Assembly: GCA_964581385.1 (NCBI GenBank)
Contig: CAZOOK010000048.1
Location: forward strand, 1-33,756
Direction of reading: 5' to 3'
DNA: 33,756 bases
From: CAZOOK01 sp964581385
GTDB taxonomy: Bacteria > Pseudomonadota > Gammaproteobacteria > Nevskiales > Nevskiaceae
Shown here: piece after piece, positions 8,193 through 15,151 of the stretch
Position numbering within the stretch: the stretch's first letter is position 1
How the letters are laid out: each line of letters starts with the position of its first letter
The notes under the pieces: model-generated
Seen by the model: only the letters and a program-made list of their open reading frames with translations
What the model was told of the DNA's origin: nothing
The model's database searches: none
Translations under genes and position numbers: made by a program

Positions 8193-9104
8193 TCAATCGA
8201 ACCCCTGATCGCTGAAAATTTTGTTGAGCTTCTGCCACGCCGCCTTGTTGCCGTGGGTATTGCGCTCGTTCAGGAAATTGAACTCATCCTCGCGCCAGAC
8301 GAGGTTGGTGAACAGCGGATGGCCGACACTGGCGAAATTCTGGTAAGCCGACATCCCAAGCCCATGGAGAAATTGATGCAGGGCCCGCTTGCCCAGCATC
8401 AGGCCGTCCGTGGAGAGGGCGGCAACTGCCCGTGCGTAACGCAGCGCTTCAGCTTCCAACTGTTTGGGCGGAACCACGGAGTTGGCGACGCCCCAATCCT
8501 TGAGTTCTTGCGGCGTGACGGTTCGGCCCGTCAGTAGGATTTCCATCCCGCGATTGAGTCCCAGCTTCAGCAGCGCAATCGGCATCTGGCCGTCGAAGCC
8601 GGCGAAGCCGATACGGGACTGTCGCCGAGCAAAACGCGCGTCCGTTGACGCCACCAGCATGTCGCAGGCGAGCGCATAGGAAAATCCCAGGCCCATCACA
8701 TTGCCCTGACACGCCGCAATGACGATTTTGTCGCCCCAGATCAGACCGCGCTGCATCGATTCGTAGGTCTTGCGCATCTGACGCATGCGGATGGACTGAG
8801 GCAGGCGCGATCCCTTCTTCAGACCGAATGCTTCGACCGGAACTTTGCGGGTGTCTTCCCCGGCGCAGAAGTCCTTGCCATTCGCCGCAAGGATCACGAC
8901 TTTGACCCGGTCATCGTCCTGGGCACGCTCCAAATGACTGGCCAGCAGCTCATTCATGTCAGGCGTGGCAATGGCGTTCCGTCGTTCGGGCCGGTTGAGA
9001 GTGATCTTGCAGATGTGGTCTTCCATGACCTCGTACAGAATGCTGTTGGACAGATCCTCTGCTGCATCATTTTCCTGGCTCGAAGTGCCCTTTCCGCCAC
9101 TCAC
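8193..9104 (-). CDS. Enoyl-CoA hydratase/isomerase (crotonase) family protein, atypical active site
   Basis: This is a crotonase-fold protein of about 303 residues. It has the RPERRNAI motif, the oxyanion-hole segment ANGKDFCAGED, and QGNVMGLGFSYALACDMLVA. The two glutamates of classical enoyl-CoA hydratase are not at their usual positions: the residues there are in GFSYALACD and RRQSRIGFAGFDG. It may therefore be an isomerase, hydrolase, dehalogenase or C-C lyase of the superfamily rather than a hydratase. The GTG at 9104 is chosen because CGAGGA ends 9 nt upstream; an in-frame TTG at 9122 and an internal ATG at 9026 are alternatives. It is the first gene of the minus-strand catabolic block, with about 410 nt of non-coding sequence upstream. 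Confidence 0.85.
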   Translation of the reverse strand: MSGGKGTSSQENDAAEDLSNSILYEVMEDHICKITLNRPERRNAIATPDMNELLASHLERAQDDDRVKVVILAANGKDFCAGEDTRKVPVEAFGLKKGSRLPQSIRMRQMRKTYESMQRGLIWGDKIVIAACQGNVMGLGFSYALACDMLVASTDARFARRQSRIGFAGFDGQMPIALLKLGLNRGMEILLTGRTVTPQELKDWGVANSVVPPKQLEAEALRYARAVAALSTDGLMLGKRALHQFLHGLGMSAYQNFASVGHPLFTNLVWREDEFNFLNERNTHGNKAAWQKLNKIFSDQGFD

Positions 9105-9294
9105 TTGTTGTGTTCCTCGCAAAATTGCCCAGTGCGTTAACCCCTATGACTGCCGAGGGGAGCCGACGCCAGCTTAATCAGTTAGATGTTTGAAAGCAAC
9201 AATTCCAGTACCCCTGAGCCCATGGTTTCAGCTAAGTTGCCCAGGCAAACGGCGAGATCAGCGGTGGCGTTGTCGAAATAAGCGGCGGGGTGAT

Positions 9295-9310
9295 AGCTAA
9301 CTAATTAGCT
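9295..9310. promoter_or_regulatory. Candidate operator, inverted repeat AGCTAA-N4-TTAGCT
   Basis: A perfect 6-bp inverted repeat with a 4-nt spacer (CTAA) lies about 190 nt upstream of the crotonase start, in the only large gap before the minus-strand catabolic block. Its size suits a dimeric repressor such as the adjacent GntR protein. Function is inferred only. Confidence 0.3.
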
Positions 9311-9369
9311 CGGGGTATGAGTGTGACGGCCCGTGGCGTCTGAGCTTGCCTCGATGATCTTCGATTTGG

Positions 9370-9388
9370 AGCTGCTCTTCGAGCAGCT
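9370..9388. other. Strong hairpin with 8-bp arms downstream of the GntR gene
   Basis: Arms AGCTGCTC (9370-9377) and GAGCAGCT (9381-9388) are perfectly complementary with a 3-nt loop. The hairpin lies about 125 nt past the GntR stop. No T-run follows on either strand, so it is not a canonical terminator. It might be a Rho-assisted 3' end or an operator. Confidence 0.35.
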
Positions 9389-9514
9389 GGCCGAGCTTGT
9401 GACCGGCCTAAAGTGCAGATCCCAGACTCGCTCGTCAGTTAAGCGCTTCCAGCCCAGCGTATTCGTCGAGGGGGACCGTTACTGACGCATTGACCCGCAG
9501 CGTCAGCCGTGTGG

Positions 9515-10447
9515 TCAGGACGCGCTCAAGTCCTGGTCCTGCAGCACGTCGATGGGCATCTGCGCTCGATACGAACTCAGGACGACGCGCGCGGTGCTGT
9601 CCAGGTGCAGCCGCCAAAATTTCTCGGCTTCAGCTGCTTGCCCATCCACAATGAGCTCGATTAATTTTTCGCGGCCACGAATGCTGAGCCACTGCAACTT
9701 GCGAACGCCTTCTTGCGAATGTGTTCTGACGGTGACGTCCGTCATCTGCCTGCGCACGATGTCATGTAACAGTCTCGCGAACAGAGCTAGCGTCTTGTTG
9801 CGAGCATGAGTGGTCAAGATTTCCGAGAAGTGGGTCTGGGTTTCGGCGAACTTGCGAGGATTGCTATCTTCATAAGCCTGCTTAGCCATTGCCACACAGG
9901 TTCGCAGTTCCTCGATGACCACGAGCGAACGACTTTCGGCGATCAGACCGGCGGCCGGCGGCTCCAGAAAAGCGCGTGCCTGCAGTACATCGACCAGCGT
10001 TGTGCCTTCCATTTGCAAATACATGCCCACTTGGCGCGCGGTGACACTGATATCCAGTTTCTGCACGCGCGCGCCACCGTGCTGGCCCCTTGAGATTTTG
10101 ATCAAGGATTCCGATTCAAGGAGCCGCATGGCTTCCCGCAGCGTCGGACGTGATACTTCAAACTGCTCTTGCAGAATCCGTTCGGGTACCAGTTTGTCGC
10201 CCGCATGCAAGGCGCCTGTGACGATCTCTCGGCGTAGCAGGGTCGCTATGCGCGAGGCGGCCTTCGGGCCTCGTAAGGTCTCGGTCTTGGCTGCGGCTGA
10301 AGTGATCACTCGTTCCCGGGGCGCGGTTGCAGCCGGAACTTCGCGTTTGCGCGAGGCGGCCTTCGGACCTCGTTGAGTCAGTTTCTTCGTTGAGGTTGAA
10401 GTGATCACCTGCTCCCCGTTTGTAGCCGGAACCCCACGTTCACGCAT
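9515..10447 (-). CDS. GntR-family transcriptional regulator, FCD subfamily, with duplicated N-terminal arm
   Basis: This 310-residue regulator has a winged helix-turn-helix at about 64-130 (ASRIATLLRREIVTGALHAGDKL, then SRPTLREAMRLLESESLI) and a helical FCD effector domain at about 145-295. FCD regulators (FadR/LldR-like) usually repress catabolic genes until a carboxylic acid or acyl-CoA binds. The first 65 residues are unusual. A unit of about 32 residues ending RGPKAASR is repeated almost exactly, the second copy running into the true first helix of the HTH. At DNA level the copies are about 99 nt apart (10252 versus 10351) with a 6-nt length difference. GGAG lies 8 nt before the ATG at 10447. 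The gene is divergent from the crotonase gene at 10768 and upstream of the minus-strand block; it probably controls one or both. Confidence 0.9.
   Translation of the reverse strand: MRERGVPATNGEQVITSTSTKKLTQRGPKAASRKREVPAATAPRERVITSAAAKTETLRGPKAASRIATLLRREIVTGALHAGDKLVPERILQEQFEVSRPTLREAMRLLESESLIKISRGQHGGARVQKLDISVTARQVGMYLQMEGTTLVDVLQARAFLEPPAAGLIAESRSLVVIEELRTCVAMAKQAYEDSNPRKFAETQTHFSEILTTHARNKTLALFARLLHDIVRRQMTDVTVRTHSQEGVRKLQWLSIRGREKLIELIVDGQAAEAEKFWRLHLDSTARVVLSSYRAQMPIDVLQDQDLSAS
10252..10447 (-). repeat. In-frame tandem duplication inside the GntR gene
   Basis: Two diverged copies of a roughly 93-99 nt unit are in tandem. Landmarks recur with a 99-nt offset: GCGAGGCGGCCTTCGG at 10252 and 10351, and GTGATCAC at 10302 and 10401. 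The AGCCGGAAC landmark recurs at 10331 and 10424, an offset of 93, so one copy has a 2-codon indel. The reading frame is kept. Confidence 0.85.
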
Positions 10448-10594
10448 CCGCGCTTCTCCGCAAAACCTTCAATGTAGTCGATAAAGTATATCTATAATGG
10501 CGCTCAGGCAGGCCACAGCATGTTTACTTAGAAGCCTGGGCAGCTTGAAATTTTGGGCGACCCCGGATCGAAAGTATGCCGCAACATCTGGGTG

Positions 10595-10610
10595 GAATCT
10601 GATCAGATTC
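10595..10610. promoter_or_regulatory. Perfect 16-bp palindrome, candidate operator
   Basis: GAATCTGATCAGATTC is a perfect palindrome without spacer, in the middle of the region between the divergent GntR and crotonase genes. The position and symmetry fit a homodimeric regulator, most simply GntR autoregulation. Binding is inferred. Confidence 0.4.
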
Positions 10611-10679
10611 GAGCAAGAAAAGTGCCTGCGTCGAGCAACACCTAGAATCAATGACGAAAGTGGAGACTGGCCGGTCTTA

Positions 10680-10690
10680 ATTGTATCAAT
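10680..10690. promoter_or_regulatory. Candidate operator ATTG-TAT-CAAT
   Basis: ATTGTATCAAT is an 11-bp inverted repeat about 80 nt before the crotonase start. A similar sequence (AATTGTATTGATAA) lies in the divergent region at 27875-27892. TTGTAT-type half-sites are common in FCD-type GntR operators, so this is a second candidate for the adjacent regulator. Confidence 0.3.
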
Positions 10691-10767
10691 AAACAGGGCA
10701 TTATCTACACTTCCTCGTACAGGAACTGAACTGCAAATCCATTCTTGTGACACGGGAAAGATTAGCA

Positions 10768-11556
10768 ATGACTTCGGTGATACGGACCAAGCGCCACGAT
10801 CGGGTAATGCTCATCGAGCTGCATCGTCCGGATGCGCTCAACGCGATCAACCTTGAGGCCCGGCGCGCATTGGCGACGGCGCTGGACACTGTTGCTCGCG
10901 ACCCGGATGTCGGTGCTGTCGTATTAGCCGGTGCCGGCCGCTCTTTCTGCGCCGGCGCTGATTTGAAAAGCGGCGCAGCTAATCCGGATCCCACCCCGCG
11001 TCGCACTGCGCGTGCGCTGGTGCACGATTTCCAGCCGCTGGTGGAGTGCATCACACGAATGGACAAGCCGGTCATCGCCGCGGTCCACGGCGGTGCGGTC
11101 GGTTTCGGCATGTCGCTGGCACTGGCCTGCGATCTGATGGTCATGGCAAGCAACGCTTATCTGCTATCCAGTTTCGTCAACGTGGGTCTGGTGCCGGACG
11201 GCGGTGTCGCTTGGCTATTGTCGCGCCGCATTGGCTACGGGCGCACGTTCGAGGCGCTTGCCGAGGCGCAGAAGCTCGATGCGCAGCGCTGCCTGGATCT
11301 GGGTGTGGCCAATCGTGTGGTCGAGCCAGAGGCGCTGCGCGACACGGCGCTCGAGTGGGCGGCGCAGCTCGCTGCCCGTGCGCCGATCGCGCTGGCGATG
11401 ACCAAGCGCATCATTCGGTTGTCAGAAACGGCCAACCTGTCCGATGCCATGGCGATGGAGGCCGAGATGCAGACCTTGTGCGCGGCGACCGAGGATTCAC
11501 GCGAGGCGATCGCGGCCTTCGCCGAGAAGCGTCCACCGAAATTCCAGGGGCGTTGA
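10768..11556 (+). CDS. Crotonase-family protein, PaaG/enoyl-CoA-isomerase-like
   Basis: A 262-residue crotonase with HRPDALNAINLEARRALA, the oxyanion-hole motif GAGRSFCAGADLK, and AVHGGAVGFGMSLALACDLMVMA. At the two classical hydratase Glu positions it has Ser (GFGMSLALACD) and Asn (SSFVNVGLVPDGG). The Asp in GLVPDGG is the arrangement seen in PaaG-type and delta3,delta2-enoyl-CoA isomerases, so an isomerase is more likely than a hydratase. The ATG at 10768 has GGGAAAG upstream; a GTG at 10747 would add seven residues of poor character. It is transcribed divergently from the GntR regulator and converges on the thiolase gene, 40 nt apart. Confidence 0.88.
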   Translation: MTSVIRTKRHDRVMLIELHRPDALNAINLEARRALATALDTVARDPDVGAVVLAGAGRSFCAGADLKSGAANPDPTPRRTARALVHDFQPLVECITRMDKPVIAAVHGGAVGFGMSLALACDLMVMASNAYLLSSFVNVGLVPDGGVAWLLSRRIGYGRTFEALAEAQKLDAQRCLDLGVANRVVEPEALRDTALEWAAQLAARAPIALAMTKRIIRLSETANLSDAMAMEAEMQTLCAATEDSREAIAAFAEKRPPKFQGR

Positions 11557-11596
11557 GCCGAATCGCGCTACTGCCCGGACAGTGGTTCTAAGGGCA

Positions 11597-12814
11597 TCAA
11601 ATGGAGTTGACGCGTTCGAAAATGGCGGAAAGGCCTTGGCCTCCGCCGATGCACATCGTTTCCAGTCCGTACCGTGCGCCGCGTCGTTCCATCTCCGGTA
11701 ACAGCGTGGCAAGAATGCGCCCGCCAGTCGCACCGACTGGATGACCAAGCGAAATACCGGAGCCGTTGACATTCATGCGGTCGAAATCCGAACGGCTGAA
11801 TCGCCATTCGCGAGTGCAGGCGAGTACCTGCGATGCGAATGCTTCGTTGAGCTCAATCAGGTCAAGCTGTGCGAAGTTGAGGCCAGAGCGGGCGAGGGCC
11901 TTTGCAGTTGATGGCACGGGACCAATGCCCATTCGATTGGGTTCTACGCCCGCGACTGCCCACGAGACGATACGCGCCATCGGTCGCAGACCCAAATCTC
12001 CAGCACGTTCGCGAGTGGTCACGATGCACGCGGATGCACCGTCGTTTTGTCCGCTGGCGTTTCCCGCTGTCACTGTCGCGTGGGGGTCCTGCTTCCCTAC
12101 CATTGGCTTGAGTTTCGCCAAAGTTTCCATGGTCGTATCCGCCCGCGGATGCTCATCGACGCTGAGAACAGTTACACCTTTGGGCGTTTGCACTTCGATC
12201 GGCACAATCACCGAGGAAAACAGGCCCTGAGCTTGTGCCGCCACGGCTCGTTGGTGAGAGTGAAAGGCCAGTTCATCCTGTTCCTCGCGGCTGATCTTGT
12301 ATTCCCGTCGCAGGTTCTCCGCGGTTTCGATCATGCCGCCTGGCACCGGGAAATTTATTCCTCCCGCTGTCACGCGGCCCCTCGCGAGTGCATCGTTCAA
12401 CAGCAGACCGTCGCCGCGAATTCCCCAGCGTGCGGTAGTTGAATAGAAGGGCGCGTTGCTCATCGACTCCGCACCGCCAGCCATGACGAGATCAGACGCA
12501 CCGGTCGCGACCTGCATGCTGGCGTTGATGATTGCTTGCAGTCCCGAGCCGCAGCGCCGATCGAGCTGCAGTCCGCCTATGCCGACCGGAAGACCCGCAT
12601 CGAGCCCAACAACCCGACCCAGCGCAGGTGCGTCCATCGATGGATAGCACTGCGCGAACAGCACATCGTCCACTGAAGTCACCGGAATGTTCGTGCGCGC
12701 AATCAAGCCGCGCACAACGGCCGCGCCCAGCTCGTGTGCAGTCAAACCCTTGTACATGCCGCCATAACGGCCAACAGCAGTACGCACCGGTTCGCAGATT
12801 ACGGCGTCGCGCAT
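11597..12814 (-). CDS. Acetyl-CoA acetyltransferase / 3-ketoacyl-CoA thiolase
   Basis: A 405-residue thiolase. Present are the acylated nucleophile Cys88 in LDRRCGSGLQA, NEAFASQ, the GHPVGATGGR motif with the active-site His, and the second catalytic Cys in CIGGGQG near the C-terminus. It cleaves a 3-ketoacyl-CoA to acetyl- or propionyl-CoA and a shortened acyl-CoA, the last step of beta-oxidation. Chain-length or branch specificity is not readable. Its ATG lies 137 nt from the acyl-CoA dehydrogenase start on the other strand. The shared gap holds an IclR-like palindrome, so the two may be co-regulated. Confidence 0.94.
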   Translation of the reverse strand: MRDAVICEPVRTAVGRYGGMYKGLTAHELGAAVVRGLIARTNIPVTSVDDVLFAQCYPSMDAPALGRVVGLDAGLPVGIGGLQLDRRCGSGLQAIINASMQVATGASDLVMAGGAESMSNAPFYSTTARWGIRGDGLLLNDALARGRVTAGGINFPVPGGMIETAENLRREYKISREEQDELAFHSHQRAVAAQAQGLFSSVIVPIEVQTPKGVTVLSVDEHPRADTTMETLAKLKPMVGKQDPHATVTAGNASGQNDGASACIVTTRERAGDLGLRPMARIVSWAVAGVEPNRMGIGPVPSTAKALARSGLNFAQLDLIELNEAFASQVLACTREWRFSRSDFDRMNVNGSGISLGHPVGATGGRILATLLPEMERRGARYGLETMCIGGGQGLSAIFERVNSI

Positions 12815-12885
12815 GAGCTCCTAACCTTCTCGCGAATGTATTGTCGACTTCAAAAAGGCTAGCATTCGAGTAATAATTCCGCAAT

Positions 12886-12902
12886 ACGAAATAACATTTC
12901 GT
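12886..12902. promoter_or_regulatory. IclR-type candidate operator ACGAAAT-AAC-ATTTCGT
   Basis: A perfect inverted repeat with 7-bp arms and a 3-nt spacer lies in the gap between the divergent thiolase and acyl-CoA dehydrogenase genes, 50 nt before the latter. The GAAAT/ATTTC core resembles sites known for IclR-family regulators, and an IclR gene follows the dehydrogenase. The 10-mer ATACGAAATA overlapping it (12884-12893) recurs at 15069-15078. Confidence 0.6.
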
Positions 12903-12951
12903 GCTATTCGAGCCCGGATATACAGCGGTCGCAATTCTTGCTGGAGCCAAT

Positions 12952-14106
12952 ATGGATACACAGACCTTTGAGTTACTTCGCGGCAGCGTACGCCGCTTCG
13001 TCGAAGAACGGTTGATGCCAAACGAGGATCGCGTCGAGGCGGAGGATGCTGTCCCCGACGAGATCGTCGCGGAGATGCGCGAACTTGGCCTGTTCGGGCT
13101 ATCCATCCCGGAGCAGTACGGCGGCCTGGGTCTCAACATGCAGGAAGAGGCGGGAGTCATCCATGAACTCGGACGCACTGCGCTCGCTTTCCGATCCGTG
13201 ATCGGCACGACGGTGGGCATTGGATCGCAAGGTATCGTCATCGACGGCACCGAGGAACAAAAGCGCGAATGGCTGCCACGCCTCGCTCGTGGCGAAGTTA
13301 TTGCTTCATTCGCTCTGACGGAACCGGATGCGGGGTCCGATGCGGCATCGATCCGCACGACTGCCATCCGCGAAGGCGATCACTACCGGCTGAATGGCAC
13401 GAAGCGATACATCACCAATGCGACGCGTGCCGGCATGTTCACCGTGATGGCTCGGACCGACCCCGACCAGAAGGGAGCGGCCGGTATCAGCGCCTTCATT
13501 GTCCCGGCGAAAACGCGCGGCATCGTGCTTGGCAAGCCGGATAAGAAAATGGGGCAACGCGGCGCCGCAATCTGCGACGTGTCCTTTGACGATTGCATCG
13601 TTCCGGCAAACTCCGTCATTGGAGGCGCGCCGGGTAAGGGGTTCAAGACGGCCATGAAGGTGCTCGATCGGGGACGCATTCATATTTCCGCGCTGGCTAG
13701 CGGCATGAGTGCGCGACTGATCGAGGAATCCGTTCGCTACGCGGTCGAGCGCCAGCAGTTCGGCCAGGCGATCGGCGAATTCCAGCTGATCCAGGGTATG
13801 CTCGCCGACAGTCGCACGGAGGCGTTCGCCACCAATGCAATGGTCGCCGACGTTGCGCGGCGGTACGATCTCGGCGAGAAGGTGAGTGAAGACGTGGCCT
13901 GTACGAAGTATTTTTCGACGGAGGCTGTTGGCCGCATAGCGGACCGCGCCGTGCAGATCCATGGCGGCGCCGGCTACATGAATGCGACAAAGGTAGAGCG
14001 CTTCTATCGCGACGTGCGCGTGCTGCGCATCTACGAAGGCACCTCGCAGATTCAGCAGATCATTATTGCACGCGGTTTGTTGCGACGGGCTGGCCTGGAC
14101 GTTTAG
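12952..14106 (+). CDS. Acyl-CoA dehydrogenase
   Basis: A 384-residue FAD enzyme of the acyl-CoA dehydrogenase family. It has an N-terminal helical domain (GLFGLSIPEQYGGLGL), the FAD-binding SFALTEPDAGSDAASIRTTA, RYITNATRAG, the RQQFGQAIGEFQLIQGMLAD helix, QIHGGAGYMN, and RIYEGTSQIQQ. Glu362 in the last motif is the usual catalytic base. It introduces the 2,3-double bond into an acyl-CoA and passes electrons to ETF. The start ATG has GGAG 6 nt upstream; an earlier in-frame GTG at 12901 would overlap the palindrome. The IclR gene follows after 60 nt and is probably co-transcribed. Substrate chain or branch type unknown. Confidence 0.94.
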   Translation: MDTQTFELLRGSVRRFVEERLMPNEDRVEAEDAVPDEIVAEMRELGLFGLSIPEQYGGLGLNMQEEAGVIHELGRTALAFRSVIGTTVGIGSQGIVIDGTEEQKREWLPRLARGEVIASFALTEPDAGSDAASIRTTAIREGDHYRLNGTKRYITNATRAGMFTVMARTDPDQKGAAGISAFIVPAKTRGIVLGKPDKKMGQRGAAICDVSFDDCIVPANSVIGGAPGKGFKTAMKVLDRGRIHISALASGMSARLIEESVRYAVERQQFGQAIGEFQLIQGMLADSRTEAFATNAMVADVARRYDLGEKVSEDVACTKYFSTEAVGRIADRAVQIHGGAGYMNATKVERFYRDVRVLRIYEGTSQIQQIIIARGLLRRAGLDV

Positions 14107-14166
14107 GGTTCTCTGACGCTTCAAAGCTTCGGCAACAGTAGCCCCATACAACTTCAGAGGTACGCA

Positions 14167-15003
14167 ATGAAGCCGATGAGCAAGGCGATCGATGCACTGC
14201 TTGAGCTGCCCAGTCGGGACGATGAGACAGTGGACGCTCAATTTGTCACCGCTCTCGCACGCGGGCTGGAAGTGCTTCGAGCCTTTGAGCCCAAGGACGG
14301 ACCACTGGGCAATCAGGAGATCGCTGAGCGCTGCGGGCTGCCGAAACCCACCGTGTCGCGCATCACCTATACGCTGACGAAACTCGGTTATCTCGAATAC
14401 CTGCCGCGACTCAGCAAATATCGCATCGGACTCGGCGTGCTTGCACTTGGGCATGCTTGTATTGGCAGCGCGGCCTTGCGACGGGCCGCTCGTCCGCATA
14501 TGCAGGATCTCGCGAGTTATGTAGACGCGTCGGTAGCACTCGGCGGTCGTGATCGCCTGAGCATGGTTTATCTGGATGTTTGCCGAGGCCGTCAGACTGC
14601 GACCTTTAGCCTTGACGCCGGTGCGCGCATTCCGATCTATCGCTCGGCAATGGGATTTGCGTACCTGTGGGCGATTCCGGACAAGGCCCGTGACTTCTTG
14701 TTGGATGCCATTGGCAAGCGCCTTGGAAACGAGTGGCGCACGGTCAAGAGACAGCTTGACGCGGCGTTTAAATCGCTGGACCGAGACGGTTTCTGCGTGG
14801 CGGAAGCGACGTACGAGCGGGCGATCAGCGGCGTCGGAGTCCCGCTGTCGCTGCAAGACGGCGCCGAGATCTATGCGGTCAGCTGCTCAGCGCCGGCGTT
14901 TCAGTTTTCAGCCGAAAAACTGCGAGAGGAAATTGGTCCTCGGCTGGTTGCCGTGGCCAATGGCGTAAAGACTGACTTGGAGGGTCACGCGCGTCACAAT
15001 TGA
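14167..15003 (+). CDS. IclR-family transcriptional regulator
   Basis: This 278-residue protein has an N-terminal winged HTH at about 25-88 (TALARGLEVLRAF, then GNQEIAERCGLPKPTVSRITYTLTKLGYL) and a GAF-like effector domain at about 100-265. The effector domain contains the typical SAMGFAYLWAI, SLDRDGFCVAEATYERAISGVGVPL and AVSCSAPAFQFS segments. IclR proteins sense small aromatic or carboxylic acids and act as repressors or activators of nearby catabolic genes. An AGAGG lies 7 nt before the ATG. It stands between the acyl-CoA dehydrogenase gene (60 nt upstream) and the hydratase operon (148 nt downstream). Sequences with an IclR-like core occur before both. Confidence 0.93.
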   Translation: MKPMSKAIDALLELPSRDDETVDAQFVTALARGLEVLRAFEPKDGPLGNQEIAERCGLPKPTVSRITYTLTKLGYLEYLPRLSKYRIGLGVLALGHACIGSAALRRAARPHMQDLASYVDASVALGGRDRLSMVYLDVCRGRQTATFSLDAGARIPIYRSAMGFAYLWAIPDKARDFLLDAIGKRLGNEWRTVKRQLDAAFKSLDRDGFCVAEATYERAISGVGVPLSLQDGAEIYAVSCSAPAFQFSAEKLREEIGPRLVAVANGVKTDLEGHARHN

Positions 15004-15060
15004 GTGAGTCCGTGAGTCCACTCGACCCTTGCACTACCGGTCGTGATTCTTCAAAATCAT

Positions 15061-15083
15061 ATTTCTCGATACGAAATATCGTA
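15061..15083. promoter_or_regulatory. IclR-type candidate operator upstream of the hydratase operon
   Basis: Overlapping inverted repeats lie here: ATTTC-N7-GAAAT (15061-15077), CGATA-N5-TATCG (15067-15081) and TACGA-N4-TCGTA (15070-15083). The core ATACGAAATA (15069-15078) is identical to the one at 12884-12893. It lies about 70-90 nt before the hydratase start. It is the probable second site of the IclR regulator; binding is inferred. Confidence 0.5.
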
Positions 15084-15151
15084 CCGAATTTAGATTAATT
15101 CGATCCGGCCGCCTGGAGCTTCAGCCATTGCGTCGGTTGCAGGAGAGGGCA

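Larger units (their letters stand above)
9105..9514. other. Intergenic region between crotonase gene and GntR gene
   Basis: These 410 nt carry no convincing gene. A 43-codon reading frame at 9354-9485 (plus) starts with a hydrophobic stretch but has no ribosome-binding site or family look. The region probably holds the promoter of the minus-strand block. Two inverted repeats stand out and are listed separately: AGCTAA-N4-TTAGCT at 9295-9310 and an 8-bp-arm hairpin at 9370-9388. A weaker CCCCT-N10-AGGGG pair lies near 9140-9160. Confidence 0.5.
10448..10767. other. Divergent control region, GntR gene / crotonase gene
   Basis: These 320 nt separate the GntR gene (minus) from the crotonase gene (plus) and contain no convincing gene. 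They are AT-richer than the flanks near 10480-10500 and 10680-10710, where promoters are expected. Two palindromes are listed separately at 10595-10610 and 10680-10690. Confidence 0.55.

Noticed and set aside
9354..9485. 43-codon plus-strand frame containing the 9370-9388 hairpin
   Set aside because: The Leu/Glu-rich start is produced by the inverted repeat itself; no start signal or homology is recognisable.
13306..14856. 516-codon minus-strand frame
   Set aside because: Shadow of the acyl-CoA dehydrogenase and IclR genes, both strongly supported on the plus strand.
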